Shown here: in pieces, positions 16,996-25,162 of the stretch
Layout: each line of letters starts with the position of its first letter
How positions within the stretch are numbered: the stretch's first letter is position 1
Assembly (NCBI RefSeq): GCF_001426485.1
Contig: NZ_LMET01000001.1
Span: forward strand, 1,850,505-1,914,504
Direction of reading: 5' to 3'
From: Aeromicrobium sp. Root472D3
GTDB taxonomy: Bacteria > Actinomycetota > Actinomycetes > Propionibacteriales > Nocardioidaceae
Length of the DNA: 64,000 nt
Notes under the pieces: model-generated
Seen by the model: the letters and a program-made list of their open reading frames with translations, nothing else
The model's database searches: none
Told to the model about the DNA's origin: nothing
Made by a program: the position numbers and the translations under genes

Positions 16996-17708
16996 TCCCT
17001 GAGACACCGGCAGAAGCTGGGGAGCTGCGGGAGGTCCTGGGAGTCCAGGACCTCGATCCGCAGCTCCTCCAGCATGCCCTGACCCATCGTTCCTTCGCCT
17101 ACGAGAACGGCGGGGTGCCGAACAACGAGCGCCTCGAGTTCCTGGGCGACTCGGTGCTCGGGCTGGTCGTGACCGACACGCTGTTCACGAACCACCCCGA
17201 CCTGCCCGAGGGCCAGCTCGCCAAGCTGCGGGCCGCGGTCGTCAGCGCCAAGGCGCTCGCCGAGGTCGCGCGCACCCTGGGCGTCGGCGAGCACGTGCGC
17301 CTCGGCCGCGGCGAGGAGTCGACCGGCGGTCGCGACAAGGCCTCGATCCTGTCCGACACCGTCGAGGCACTGCTCGGCGCGATCTACGTGCAGTTCGGCA
17401 TCGAGCGGGCCGCCGAGGTCGTGCACCGGGTCTTCGACCCCGTGATCGCCGTCGCCGCCGAGCTCGGCGCGGGCCTGGACTGGAAGACGTCGCTGCAGGA
17501 GATCTCGGCCAACAACGGCCTGGGCGTGCCGCACTACGTCCTGGTCGGCACCGGCCCCGACCACGACAAGAGCTTCACCGCCGAGGTCGTCGTCGGTGAC
17601 CGCACCTACGACGGCGGGCACGGCCGCTCCAAGAAGGAGGCCGAGCAGATGGTCGCCGAGATCGCCTGGCGTCGCATCAGCGCCGGCCTCGAGACCCCCA
17701 GCGCCTGA
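16950..17708 (+). CDS. rnc: ribonuclease III
   Basis: Double-strand-specific RNase for rRNA and mRNA processing. The nuclease domain carries [19 protein letters not shown] and the metal-binding [18 protein letters not shown]; the C-terminal dsRNA-binding domain has [21 protein letters not shown]. The body is certain, the start is not: no ATG, GTG or TTG occurs between the rpmF stop and the catalytic domain. The first standard in-frame starts upstream are GTG at 16950 and 16941, inside rpmF. A CTG at 16992 overlaps the rpmF stop as CTGA, at the place where homologues start. With the GTG used here the protein has 252 residues. Confidence 0.93.
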   Translation: MRSVRSSRRAPPGPLIPETPAEAGELREVLGVQDLDPQLLQHALTHRSFAYENGGVPNNERLEFLGDSVLGLVVTDTLFTNHPDLPEGQLAKLRAAVVSAKALAEVARTLGVGEHVRLGRGEESTGGRDKASILSDTVEALLGAIYVQFGIERAAEVVHRVFDPVIAVAAELGAGLDWKTSLQEISANNGLGVPHYVLVGTGPDHDKSFTAEVVVGDRTYDGGHGRSKKEAEQMVAEIAWRRISAGLETPSA

Positions 17709-17710
17709 CG

Positions 17711-18562
17711 GTGCCCGAGCTCCCCGAGGTCGAGGTCGTCCGTCTGGGCCTCGTCGACCACGTCGTCGGCCGCCGCATCACCGGTGTGACGGTCCACGAC
17801 GTCCGCTCGCTGCGGCGTCATCTCGCGGGCCCGGCCGACTTCGTCCACCGCCTCGAGGGGCGGACGGTCGTGGGCGCCGCCCGACGCGGCAAGTACCTGT
17901 GGATGCAGCTCGACGAGGGTGACGCCGTGCTGTGCCACCTGGGCATGAGCGGACAGTTCCTCGTCTCGGCGCCGGACGCGCCGCCGCCCCGTCACCTGCG
18001 CATCACGCTGACGCTCGACGACGAGAACGAGCTGCGATTCGTCGACCAGCGCATCTTCGGCGGCATGGCGTTCAGCGAGGACGGCGCCGAGCTGCCGCCC
18101 GAGATCACCCACATCGCCCGCGACCCGCTCGACCCGCTGTTCGACCCGGCGGAGTTCGCCGCGCGCATCCGCCGGCGCCAGACCGGCGTCAAGCGGGCGA
18201 TCCTCGACCAGACCCTCATCTCGGGCGTCGGCAACATCTACGCCGACGAGTCGCTGTGGCGCACGCCTCTGCACTACGCCCGCAACACCCGGCACCTGCG
18301 CACCCGCGAGATCGAGGCGCTGCTGGGCCACATCGGCGAGGTCATGACCGAGGCGCTGGCGCAGGGCGGCACGTCGTTCGACGCCCTGTACGTCAACGTC
18401 AACGGCAACAGCGGCTACTTCGACCGGTCGCTGAAGGCGTACGGGCAGGAGGGACGGCCGTGCGAGCGCTGCGGCACGCCGATCCGCCGCGACGCCTTCA
18501 TGAACCGGTCGTCGTTCTGGTGCCCCGTGTGCCAGCCCCGCCCCCGCAACGGCCGCTTCTGA
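17711..18562 (+). CDS. mutM: formamidopyrimidine-DNA glycosylase
   Basis: A 283-residue base-excision repair enzyme removing 8-oxoguanine and formamidopyrimidines. The N-terminal proline after the initiator (PELPEVE) is the catalytic nucleophile. The H2TH region holds [19 protein letters not shown], and the C-terminal zinc finger is [10 protein letters not shown]...FWCPVCQ. The GTG start lies two bases after the rnc stop, so mutM is the last gene of the yceD-rpmF-rnc operon, the usual actinobacterial order. Confidence 0.97.
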   Translation: MPELPEVEVVRLGLVDHVVGRRITGVTVHDVRSLRRHLAGPADFVHRLEGRTVVGAARRGKYLWMQLDEGDAVLCHLGMSGQFLVSAPDAPPPRHLRITLTLDDENELRFVDQRIFGGMAFSEDGAELPPEITHIARDPLDPLFDPAEFAARIRRRQTGVKRAILDQTLISGVGNIYADESLWRTPLHYARNTRHLRTREIEALLGHIGEVMTEALAQGGTSFDALYVNVNGNSGYFDRSLKAYGQEGRPCERCGTPIRRDAFMNRSSFWCPVCQPRPRNGRF

Positions 18563-18581
18563 CCCCGGTAGCCTTCCGCGC

Positions 18582-19052
18582 ATGACCCTGACGCTGGAAC
18601 GGATGAGCGCCGAGCGGTTCGTCCTCTGGAACGAGCACCTGGTCGCGAGCTTCGCCCAGGACAAGATCGACGCCGGCAGCTGGCCCGAGGAGGGCGCGCT
18701 CGAACGGTCCGCCCGCGAGAACGCCCAGCTGCTGCCGCACGGCGTGGCCACGGCGGGGCACGACCTGTTCGTCGCGCTGGTGGACGGCGACGAGGTCGGG
18801 TTCCTGTGGCTGTTCACCGATCCCGCGGCGGTGCCGCCCGAGTCGTTCGTCTACGACATCGAGATCGTGGAGGGACGCCGCGGCGAGGGGCTCGGTCGAG
18901 CGCTGCTGGAGGCGGCCGAGGCCTGGTGTGCCGACCACAGCGTCGCGACCCTCCGTCTGCACGTGTTCGGCCACAACGAGACCGCGATCGGCCTGTACGA
19001 GTCGTCGGGTTTCGAGACCACCGACATCACCATGGCCAAGCAGATCCGATGA
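18582..19052 (+). CDS. GNAT family N-acetyltransferase
   Basis: A 156-residue acetyltransferase. The acetyl-CoA loop is VEGRRGEGLGRALLEAAE, preceded by the strand YDIEIVEG and followed by LHVFGHNETAIGLYESSGF, which is typical of motif B in the family. The substrate is unknown. TAGCCT ends seven bases before the ATG, which indicates a leaderless transcript that starts a new unit after mutM. The gene overlaps dgt by four bases (ATGA), so it may serve as the first cistron of dgt. Confidence 0.88.
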   Translation: MTLTLERMSAERFVLWNEHLVASFAQDKIDAGSWPEEGALERSARENAQLLPHGVATAGHDLFVALVDGDEVGFLWLFTDPAAVPPESFVYDIEIVEGRRGEGLGRALLEAAEAWCADHSVATLRLHVFGHNETAIGLYESSGFETTDITMAKQIR

Positions 19053-20278
19053 CCGACCGCTACGGCGCCGAGGCGTCGGAGCGGTTCGTCGACGAGCCGC
19101 CCAAGCGTCCCGGACGCACACCGTTCGAGCGCGACCGGGGACGCATCGTCCACTCGGCGGCGCTGCGGCGGCTGTCGGCCAAGACGCAGGTGATGGGTCC
19201 CGGCTCCGACGACTTCGTCCGCAACCGCCTGACGCACTCGCTCGAGGTGGCCCAGGTGGCGCGCGAGCTCGGCAAGGCGCTCGGCTGCGATCCCGACGTC
19301 GTCGACTCCGCCGCGCTGGCGCACGACCTGGGGCACCCGCCGTTCGGCCACAACGGCGAGGTGGCGCTGGACGAGGCGGCGCAGGCCTGCGGCGGCTTCG
19401 AGGGCAACGCCCAGACGTTGAGGATCCTCAGCCGCCTCGAGTCCAAGACGTTCGCGCCGGACGGTCGCAGCGTCGGGCTGAACCTGACGCGGGCGACGCT
19501 CTCGGCGTGCGTCAAGTACCCGTGGGCGAGGGGCGACGCGCCGGACGGGTCGGGCAAGTTCGGCGTCTACGCCGACGACATGCCGGTCTTCGCCTGGCTC
19601 CGCGACGGTGCACCGGCGTTGCGCCGGCCCGTCGAGGCGCAGGTCATGGACCTCGCGGACGACATCGCGTACTCGGTCCACGACGTCGAGGACGGTGTGG
19701 TCGGGGGGTGGTTCGGCCTGCGCGACGGCGAGATCGACATCGCCTCGATCCACGACGTCGCCCGCGACTGGTACGACCCGACCGCCCACGACGACCGGCT
19801 CGATGCCGCCCTCGGCCGCCTGCAGCGCATGCGGGAGTGGCCCACGACGTCCTTCGACGGCAGCCGGGCGGAGCGGGCGGTGCTGAAGAGCCTCACGAGC
19901 GCGCTGATCGGACGGTTCGCCAACGCAGCCGAGCGCGCGACCGTCGAGGCGTGGGGCAGGGGGCCCCTCACCCGGTTCGAGGCCGACCTCGAGGTGCCCC
20001 TGGACACCATCGACGAGATCACGGTGCTCAAGTCGATCGCGGCGCACTACGTCATGCTCGCCGACGACCGCGCCGGCCTCCTCGGACGTCAGCGCGAGCT
20101 GCTGCTGGCCCTCGTCGACGTGCTCGCCGATTCCGACGGACGTGAGCTCGAGGCGGAGTTCGCCGCCGACTTCGCCGCCGCGGTCGACGACGCCGGGCGT
20201 CGCCGCGTCGTCATCGACCAGGTCGCGAGCCTCACCGACGTGTCGGCCAGGGTCTGGGCGGCTCGACTGCTGGCTTGA
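19049..20278 (+). CDS. dgt: deoxyguanosinetriphosphate triphosphohydrolase-like protein
   Basis: A 409-residue HD-domain enzyme predicted to split dNTPs into deoxynucleoside and triphosphate. Metal ligands are visible in RLTHSLEVAQ, ALAHDLGHPPFGHNGE (the HD pair) and VMDLADDIAYSVHDVED. The N-terminal PGRTPFERDRGRIVHSAALRRL is the family signature. Type-2 dGTPases of this length are common beside dnaG in actinobacteria, as here, linking dNTP control and replication. The start overlaps the stop of the acetyltransferase gene. Confidence 0.93.
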   Translation: MTDRYGAEASERFVDEPPKRPGRTPFERDRGRIVHSAALRRLSAKTQVMGPGSDDFVRNRLTHSLEVAQVARELGKALGCDPDVVDSAALAHDLGHPPFGHNGEVALDEAAQACGGFEGNAQTLRILSRLESKTFAPDGRSVGLNLTRATLSACVKYPWARGDAPDGSGKFGVYADDMPVFAWLRDGAPALRRPVEAQVMDLADDIAYSVHDVEDGVVGGWFGLRDGEIDIASIHDVARDWYDPTAHDDRLDAALGRLQRMREWPTTSFDGSRAERAVLKSLTSALIGRFANAAERATVEAWGRGPLTRFEADLEVPLDTIDEITVLKSIAAHYVMLADDRAGLLGRQRELLLALVDVLADSDGRELEAEFAADFAAAVDDAGRRRVVIDQVASLTDVSARVWAARLLA

Positions 20279-20307
20279 CGGTCGGTGCGCCGGACTACGA
20301 TCACCTC

Positions 20308-22224
20308 ATGGCCGGGCGCATCAAGGACGAGGACATCCAGCTCGTCCGCGAACGCACCCGCATCGACGAGGTCGTCGAGCAGTACGTGACGCTCAAGAAC
20401 GCCGGCGGCGGGTCGCGCAAGGGCCTGTGCCCGTTCCACGACGAGAAGTCGCCGTCGTTCAACGTGCGGCCCTCGGTCGGGTCGTACCACTGCTTCGGCT
20501 GCGGGGCCGGCGGCGACGTCTTCAAGTTCGTGATGGAGATCGAGGGGCTCAGCTTCGTCGAGACCGTCGAGCGGCTCGCCGCCAAGGGCGGCATCACCCT
20601 GCGGTACGAGGACGGCGGTACGCCTGGGCCGCGCCGCGACCCCCACCAGCGTCCGCGCCTGCTCGCCGCGCACCGCGAGGCCGGCGCCTTCTACGCCACC
20701 ACGTTGCAGTCGTCGCCCGACGCCCAGGCCGGACGTCAGTTCGTCAAGGACCGCGGCTTCGACCAGGCCGCCGCCGAGACGTTCGGCATGGGCTTCGCGC
20801 CGCGCGGGGGCGAGCAGCTCGTCGCGCACCTGAAGGGCAAGGGCTTCACCGACGACGAGCTGGTCGTCGGCGGGCTCGCCTCGCGCGGCAGCCGCGGGCT
20901 CTACGACCGGTTCCGCGGACGGCTGCTGTGGCCGATCCGCGAGATGACGGGCGAGATCATCGGCTTCGGCGCGCGCCGCATGTTCGACGACGACCGGGTC
21001 GAGGCCAAGTACCTCAACACGTCCGAGACCCCCATCTACAAGAAGAGCCAGGTGCTCTACGGGCTCGACCTCGCGCGGCGGTCGATCTCGTCGTCGGGGC
21101 AGGCCGTCGTCGTCGAGGGGTACACCGACGTCATGGCGTGCCACGAGGCCGGCGTCAAGACCGCGGTCGCGACGTGCGGCACGGCGTTCGGCGAGGACCA
21201 CGCGCGCGTCATGCGCCGCCTGATGCTCGACGACCAGGCGTTCCACGGCGAGGTCATCTTCACGTTCGACGGCGACGAGGCCGGCCAGCGGGCCGCGATC
21301 AAGACGTTCAACGGCGACCAGCAGTTCGTCGCGCAGACGTACGTGGCCGTCGAGCCGCGCGGCATGGACCCGTGCGACCTGCGCCTGGCCGACGGCGACG
21401 CCGCGGTGCGCGACCTCGTGGCGTCCCGCATCCCGCTCTACCGGTTCGTGCTCGACAACATGCTGGGCAAGTACGACCTCGACCGGGGCGACCAGCGGGT
21501 CGACGCGGTGCGCGAGGCGGTCGGCCTCGCCTCGGCGATCCGCGACCGCTCCAAGGTCGACGAGCTGCTGCGCGAGATCGCAGGCCGCGTCGGCACCGAC
21601 GTCGACCAGGTGCGCGGCGAGCACCGGCGGCGTGTCGCGATCGCGGCCAAGCAGGCCAAGGACGGGCCCCCGGCGCACGGCGCGCAGGCCGGCACCACGA
21701 CGCAGGAGGCCCCGGCGCCGTCCCTGCCGTCGCCCGCGGTGAACTTCGGGCAGCCGCAGTTCGCCGACGAGCGCGAGGCGCTGAAGGCGATCGTGCAGCA
21801 CCCGCACCTGGTCGCGGTGCACGCCGCCGACCTCGACGACGACGACTTCACGCACCCCATCTCGAAGGTCATCTGGAAGCACGTCGAGGCGATGACGTGG
21901 CCCACCTCGCCCGACGCCAACTGGCTGCCCCGGCTGGCCGACTCGATCGCCGACGACGACGCCAAGCGCATCCTGTCGATCGCTGCGGTCGAGCCCATGC
22001 GCGCCCGCGACGGCAACACGGGGGCCGTCGTGACGTCCGTGATCCTGCGCCTGCAGATGCTGACGCTGGGGCGCCGCATCGGTGAGACCAAGTCGAGGCT
22101 GCAGCGCACCAACCCGATCGATCAGGCCGACGACTACAACCGGATGTTCGGCGAGCTCATCGGCCTCGAGCAGCAGCTGCGCCAGCTGCGCGACCGTCTG
22201 CTCAGCGGCGACGTCCCCAGCTGA
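20308..22224 (+). CDS. dnaG: DNA primase
   Basis: A 638-residue replication primase. The N-terminal CHC2 zinc finger is GLCPFHDEKSPSFNV...YHCFGCGAGGD. The RNA-polymerase/Toprim core carries VVVEGYTDVMACHEAG and IFTFDGDEAGQRAAI. The C-terminal part (about 480-638, after an Ala/Pro-rich linker) would bind the replicative helicase DnaB. The ATG follows TACGAT by six bases, so dnaG can be transcribed as a leaderless mRNA separate from dgt, 29 bases upstream. A longer reading from 20275 runs through this promoter and is not favoured. Confidence 0.97.
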   Translation: MAGRIKDEDIQLVRERTRIDEVVEQYVTLKNAGGGSRKGLCPFHDEKSPSFNVRPSVGSYHCFGCGAGGDVFKFVMEIEGLSFVETVERLAAKGGITLRYEDGGTPGPRRDPHQRPRLLAAHREAGAFYATTLQSSPDAQAGRQFVKDRGFDQAAAETFGMGFAPRGGEQLVAHLKGKGFTDDELVVGGLASRGSRGLYDRFRGRLLWPIREMTGEIIGFGARRMFDDDRVEAKYLNTSETPIYKKSQVLYGLDLARRSISSSGQAVVVEGYTDVMACHEAGVKTAVATCGTAFGEDHARVMRRLMLDDQAFHGEVIFTFDGDEAGQRAAIKTFNGDQQFVAQTYVAVEPRGMDPCDLRLADGDAAVRDLVASRIPLYRFVLDNMLGKYDLDRGDQRVDAVREAVGLASAIRDRSKVDELLREIAGRVGTDVDQVRGEHRRRVAIAAKQAKDGPPAHGAQAGTTTQEAPAPSLPSPAVNFGQPQFADEREALKAIVQHPHLVAVHAADLDDDDFTHPISKVIWKHVEAMTWPTSPDANWLPRLADSIADDDAKRILSIAAVEPMRARDGNTGAVVTSVILRLQMLTLGRRIGETKSRLQRTNPIDQADDYNRMFGELIGLEQQLRQLRDRLLSGDVPS

Positions 22225-22300
22225 CCGCGGGTGCCGGGGGAGTGCACAGGCGTCGGGAGGACGGCTGCGCGAGCCCTCGCCCCGACAGCAGGCTGGCGGC

Positions 22301-22888
22301 ATGGATCGCTTCGTCCGCGCGCTCATGTCTGCTGCACCGCTTGCCGCCGAGGACGAGCTCGCGCTGGCGCGGCGGGCCCGCGACGGCGACGAGCGGGCGC
22401 GGCACGACCTGATCACGTCCGGTCTGCGATCCGTCGCGCTGAGGGCGTGCTCGCTCGGCATCCGCGGCGACGACCTCAGCGACGCGGTGCAGTCGGGCGC
22501 GGTGGGCCTGATCCGTGCCGTCGACCGGTTCGACCCCGAGCGCGGCGTCCGGCTCTCGACGTTCGCGTGGCGGTGGATCGGCGCCGAGATGGTGCGCCGG
22601 CACCGTCCCGAGGTGCCTCTCGACGACCTCGAGCCAGCAGTCGACGACGACGTGACCCGTGACGCCGACGGGCTCGACGACCTGCTCCGGGACCTGCCCC
22701 ACGACGGTGCCGAGGTGCTCCGCCTGCGCTTCGCCGGCGGGGGTTCCGGGGAGGATCCACTGTCGCGCGAGGCCGTGGGGGAGCGGCTGGGACTGACGAT
22801 CTCGCAGGTCCGGACGATCGAGGGCAAGGCGATGCGACAACTGCGCATGGGGCTTGCTAATGTTGTCCACCGTGCTCCTCATCCGTGA
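22301..22888 (+). CDS. small sigma-70 family RNA polymerase sigma factor
   Basis: A 195-residue protein with sigma region 2 (ARDGDERARHDLITSG through GAVGLIRAVDRFDPERG and LSTFAWRWIGAEMVRRHR) and region 4 (LREAVGERLGLTISQVRTIEGKAMRQ; REAVGERLGLTISQVRTIEG is the helix-turn-helix). Region 3 is reduced to an acidic linker, DDDVTRDADGLDD. The order of elements looks like a shortened primary-type sigma factor rather than an ECF factor. CAGGCT lies six bases before the ATG, close to the leaderless -10 pattern. No anti-sigma gene is adjacent. It sits between dnaG and tRNA-Asn; its regulon is unknown. Confidence 0.82.
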   Translation: MDRFVRALMSAAPLAAEDELALARRARDGDERARHDLITSGLRSVALRACSLGIRGDDLSDAVQSGAVGLIRAVDRFDPERGVRLSTFAWRWIGAEMVRRHRPEVPLDDLEPAVDDDVTRDADGLDDLLRDLPHDGAEVLRLRFAGGGSGEDPLSREAVGERLGLTISQVRTIEGKAMRQLRMGLANVVHRAPHP

Positions 22889-22896
22889 GGCGCCGA

Positions 22897-22969
22897 TCCC
22901 CCATAGCTCAATTGGCAGAGCATTCGACTGTTAATCGGAGGGTTCTTGGTTCGAGTCCAAGTGGGGGAG
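22897..22969 (+). tRNA. tRNA-Asn (GTT)
   Basis: The cloverleaf folds fully: acceptor TCCCCCA pairs with TGGGGGA, the D arm is in AGCTCAATTGGCAGAGC, the anticodon loop is CTGTTAA with anticodon GTT at 22930-22932, and the T arm contains GGTTCGAGTCC. The discriminator is G and the 3' CCA is not encoded. A strong hairpin terminator follows eleven bases later. It starts eight bases after the sigma-factor stop. Confidence 0.97.
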
Positions 22970-22980
22970 CAGGACCCGCT

Positions 22981-23006
22981 GAAACCCCCGCTCCGGCGGG
23001 GGTTTC
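22981..23006 (+). terminator. intrinsic terminator after tRNA-Asn
   Basis: GAAACCCCCGC and GCGGGGGTTTC form a perfect 11-base-pair stem with a TCCG loop. The stem itself ends in A/T pairs rather than a separate T run. It ends the sigma factor/tRNA-Asn unit. Confidence 0.8.
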
Positions 23007-23113
23007 GCTGTTTGGCGCAGGCACGTGGCCGGCGCGGCTGCCCGGCAGCCGCGAACCGAGGACGCGGCGAGTCCCCGCGACTATCCTCGTGACGTCGACC
23101 GAGGGAGGTCCCC

Positions 23114-23431
23114 GTGACGGAACCCGCCAGTGCGTCCCACGGTTCTCGTCTGCTGGCCAACGTCCTGCTCGTGGTGTGGGTCGCCGTCTGGCCGCTGTCG
23201 GCCCTGATCGTCACCGCCGATGGCGTCGACTTCTCCGCGGCCCGGCCACCAGCTCCTGCCGACGAGCGCCACGCCTATCTCGTGTACGGGTTGACGGTCG
23301 GCATCGGTCTGCCGCTCGCCGCCGGTCTGCTCGCCCGCAGCTCGTACGCGTGGCGCGTCACCTCCTCCGCGATGGCTGCCCTGGGAGCGATCTCGTTCTG
23401 GTTCTCCTACGGGTTGAAGTACGGCGGCTAG
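23114..23431 (+). CDS. small hypothetical membrane protein
   Basis: A 105-residue protein with three probable transmembrane segments (VLLVVWVAVWPLSALIV, YGLTVGIGLPLAAGLLA and SSAMAALGAISFWFSYG). No family was recognised. The GTG start has GAGGGAGG about six bases upstream. A TATCCT hexamer about 30 bases before the GTG could be its -10. It is the first of a run of small unknown genes after tRNA-Asn. Confidence 0.65.
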   Translation: MTEPASASHGSRLLANVLLVVWVAVWPLSALIVTADGVDFSAARPPAPADERHAYLVYGLTVGIGLPLAAGLLARSSYAWRVTSSAMAALGAISFWFSYGLKYGG

Positions 23432-23553
23432 GCCCCCGCGAGCTCGGGCCGCTCGGAGGCGCGCACCGACTCGGCGCGTGCGGGAGTGCGTCCGTCGCGA
23501 CGACGTCGGCGACCGTGACCCCGGACCGGCGCCCGTGTCACTACCGTGGCGGG

Positions 23554-24195
23554 ATGAGTCTCCTGCCGACGCGCGACGCCTCCGAGGCCGACTGGATCGT
23601 CTCGGCCGAGGGGCCGTGGTACGTCGTCGGCACCTACGGCCCCCCGGTCTTCGAGACGTACGCGCGAGTGGCACTGCACCGTGACGACGTGACCGCGCAC
23701 GGGTACTCCCACCACCCGGCCGACGACAAGCGGATCCTCGCCGCGGTGCTGGCGATCCTCGGCGACCACACGTCCACCCCCGACGCCCTGAACGTCGCCA
23801 TCTGGGTCGGCTTCGGCCACTCACTTCCGCGCGCCGCCCACTTCGAGATCCCCGCCCGCGAGTTCGCGCTCCTGACCGGCACCGTCGAGGACGCCCTCGA
23901 TCCGACGTCACTCGACCTCGAGCCGGGAGCGATCGAGCTGCCCCAGATGATCTGGCCGCACGACCGCGCGTGGATGGTCTGCTGGGACGTCGACGAGGTG
24001 AACAACTTCTCCGTGGGTGGATCGGCCGTCGCCATGGCGCAGCTCCAGGCCACCGACGGGGTCTGCCGAGATCGTCCCGTACGGCACGCCCGAGGACGAC
24101 TGGACCTGGTAGCCCACCACGGTCGCGCCTCCGAGGCTACGGTTGCCGCATGGACCAGCGGGTTTCCAGAGCCTTCGTGGCCGCCGTCGTCGTGA
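23554..24195 (+). CDS. hypothetical protein with a probable 3' frameshift
   Basis: No family was recognised. The first about 168 residues look like a real cytosolic protein (MSLLPTRDASEADWIVSAEG through DEVNNFSVGGSAVAMAQLQ) and the start follows TACCGT by six bases. After a GGGG run at 24058-24061 the open frame becomes Arg/His-rich with poor third-position GC and runs into the next gene's promoter. Shifting by one base (GGG) gives SAEIVPYGTPEDDWTW and a stop at 24110-24112, with nearly all codons ending in G or C. The natural gene is thus probably 23554-24112 with a one-base insertion. Confidence 0.65.
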   Translation: MSLLPTRDASEADWIVSAEGPWYVVGTYGPPVFETYARVALHRDDVTAHGYSHHPADDKRILAAVLAILGDHTSTPDALNVAIWVGFGHSLPRAAHFEIPAREFALLTGTVEDALDPTSLDLEPGAIELPQMIWPHDRAWMVCWDVDEVNNFSVGGSAVAMAQLQATDGVCRDRPVRHARGRLDLVAHHGRASEATVAAWTSGFPEPSWPPSS

Positions 24196-24218
24196 TGATC
24201 GGCGTGACGGAGCCGTGA
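24150..24218 (+). CDS. leaderless micro-ORF (22 residues) upstream of a membrane protein
   Basis: The ATG follows TACGGT by exactly six bases. It opens a 22-codon frame, MDQRVSRAFVAAVVVMIGVT..., which is mostly hydrophobic and stops inside the GTG of the next gene (GTGA). It could be a leader peptide that couples ribosomes to the following cistron, or a very small membrane peptide. A frameshift separating a signal segment from the next gene is possible, but the downstream protein looks complete without it. Confidence 0.45.
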   Translation: MDQRVSRAFVAAVVVMIGVTEP

Positions 24219-24595
24219 CGCGCAGGGGACAGACCGTGGCGGCGTGCGTCGGCATGGTGCTGGCCGGGACCGTCGCGTGGATCGTCGGGTGGGACCTGTC
24301 GTCCCGGTACGGCCACGACACGTACGACAACCTCGTGGGCGGCAGCGGCATCGTGGCGGCCGTCCTCGCCCTGATCGCGCTGCCGCGGGCGGGGTGGGCC
24401 CGCGTCCCGCTGCTCGCCTCCGTCGTCGTGTCGGCGCTGATGGCGTACGCCCGGTTCGACCCGGCGCCCAACGCCGGCGACATCGACGTGACGCCGCTCT
24501 TCCTCCCGCCGTTGGTCGTCATCCTCGGGGTGACCGCGCTGTTCATGGTGGCCGTGAGGGTGTCGCCGGACGGCGCGCGGAACCGGAGGACGTGA
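24215..24595 (+). CDS. hypothetical membrane protein, four predicted segments
   Basis: A 126-residue protein with four hydrophobic segments (VAACVGMVLAGTVAWIVGW, IVAAVLALIALPRAG, VPLLASVVVSALMAYA and LPPLVVILGVTALFMVAV) and a basic C terminus. No family was recognised. The GTG start overlaps the stop of the upstream 22-codon frame; a second GTG at 24236 is possible. The stop overlaps the next ATG as TGATG. Confidence 0.6.
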   Translation: MTRRGQTVAACVGMVLAGTVAWIVGWDLSSRYGHDTYDNLVGGSGIVAAVLALIALPRAGWARVPLLASVVVSALMAYARFDPAPNAGDIDVTPLFLPPLVVILGVTALFMVAVRVSPDGARNRRT

Positions 24596-25125
24596 TGAGC
24601 ACGACGCGGGACGAGGTGCTGATCAGGGTGCGGTGGAACAACCTCGTCGAACGCTTCCTCGTCACCGATGACGACGGGGCAGCCGCCCTTCCGCGGGTCT
24701 CGCGGCGACTGCTCGACGACCTCGCGGCGTGGCAGGACCATCTGCTGGAGAACTTCACGCCGGAGGACTCGGTGCGGGCGGGCACCTGGCGCGAGGACAC
24801 CCGGTGGTGGTTCGTCGCCGAGGCCCGACGCCTCGAGAACGAGTTCCGCCGCCAGCTCGACGGGCGTGCTCACGTCGTGCGCCTGAGCCCCTACCCGGGC
24901 ACCATCCCCATCCAGATCTACGCCGATTACAGCGACTGGCCCCTGTGGGACGTCGAGGGTGGCACCGGTCCGGAGGACTTCCCGACCCTCAGCGACCAGC
25001 TCCGGGACGACCTGGTGTCCTGGGCGCTGGCCACCGAGGTGGGCAGTCCGTCCGATCAGGTCGGCACGCAGCTCGTCGCCCGGCTCCGGGCCGAGCTCGG
25101 CCACGAGTTCGACGTCACCTTCTAG
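24595..25125 (+). CDS. hypothetical protein
   Basis: A 176-residue soluble, acidic protein with no recognised family. The N-terminal half reads MSTTRDEVLIRVRWNNLVER and includes a Trp-rich stretch (TWREDTRWWFVAEARRLENEF); the middle has IPIQIYADYSDWPLWDVEGG. The ATG shares its A with the upstream stop, and GGAGGA lies four bases before it, so it is coupled to the membrane protein gene. Codon use matches the rest of the chromosome. Confidence 0.7.
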   Translation: MSTTRDEVLIRVRWNNLVERFLVTDDDGAAALPRVSRRLLDDLAAWQDHLLENFTPEDSVRAGTWREDTRWWFVAEARRLENEFRRQLDGRAHVVRLSPYPGTIPIQIYADYSDWPLWDVEGGTGPEDFPTLSDQLRDDLVSWALATEVGSPSDQVGTQLVARLRAELGHEFDVTF

Positions 25126-25162
25126 GCCGGACGGACGCGGGACGAACCCCTAGGCTTCGGCC

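Noticed and set aside
22879-23214. Minus-strand open frame over tRNA-Asn ending in a Trp/Thr/Lys-rich run
   Set aside because: It is the antisense of the tRNA; such translated tRNA antisense sequences are a known annotation artefact.
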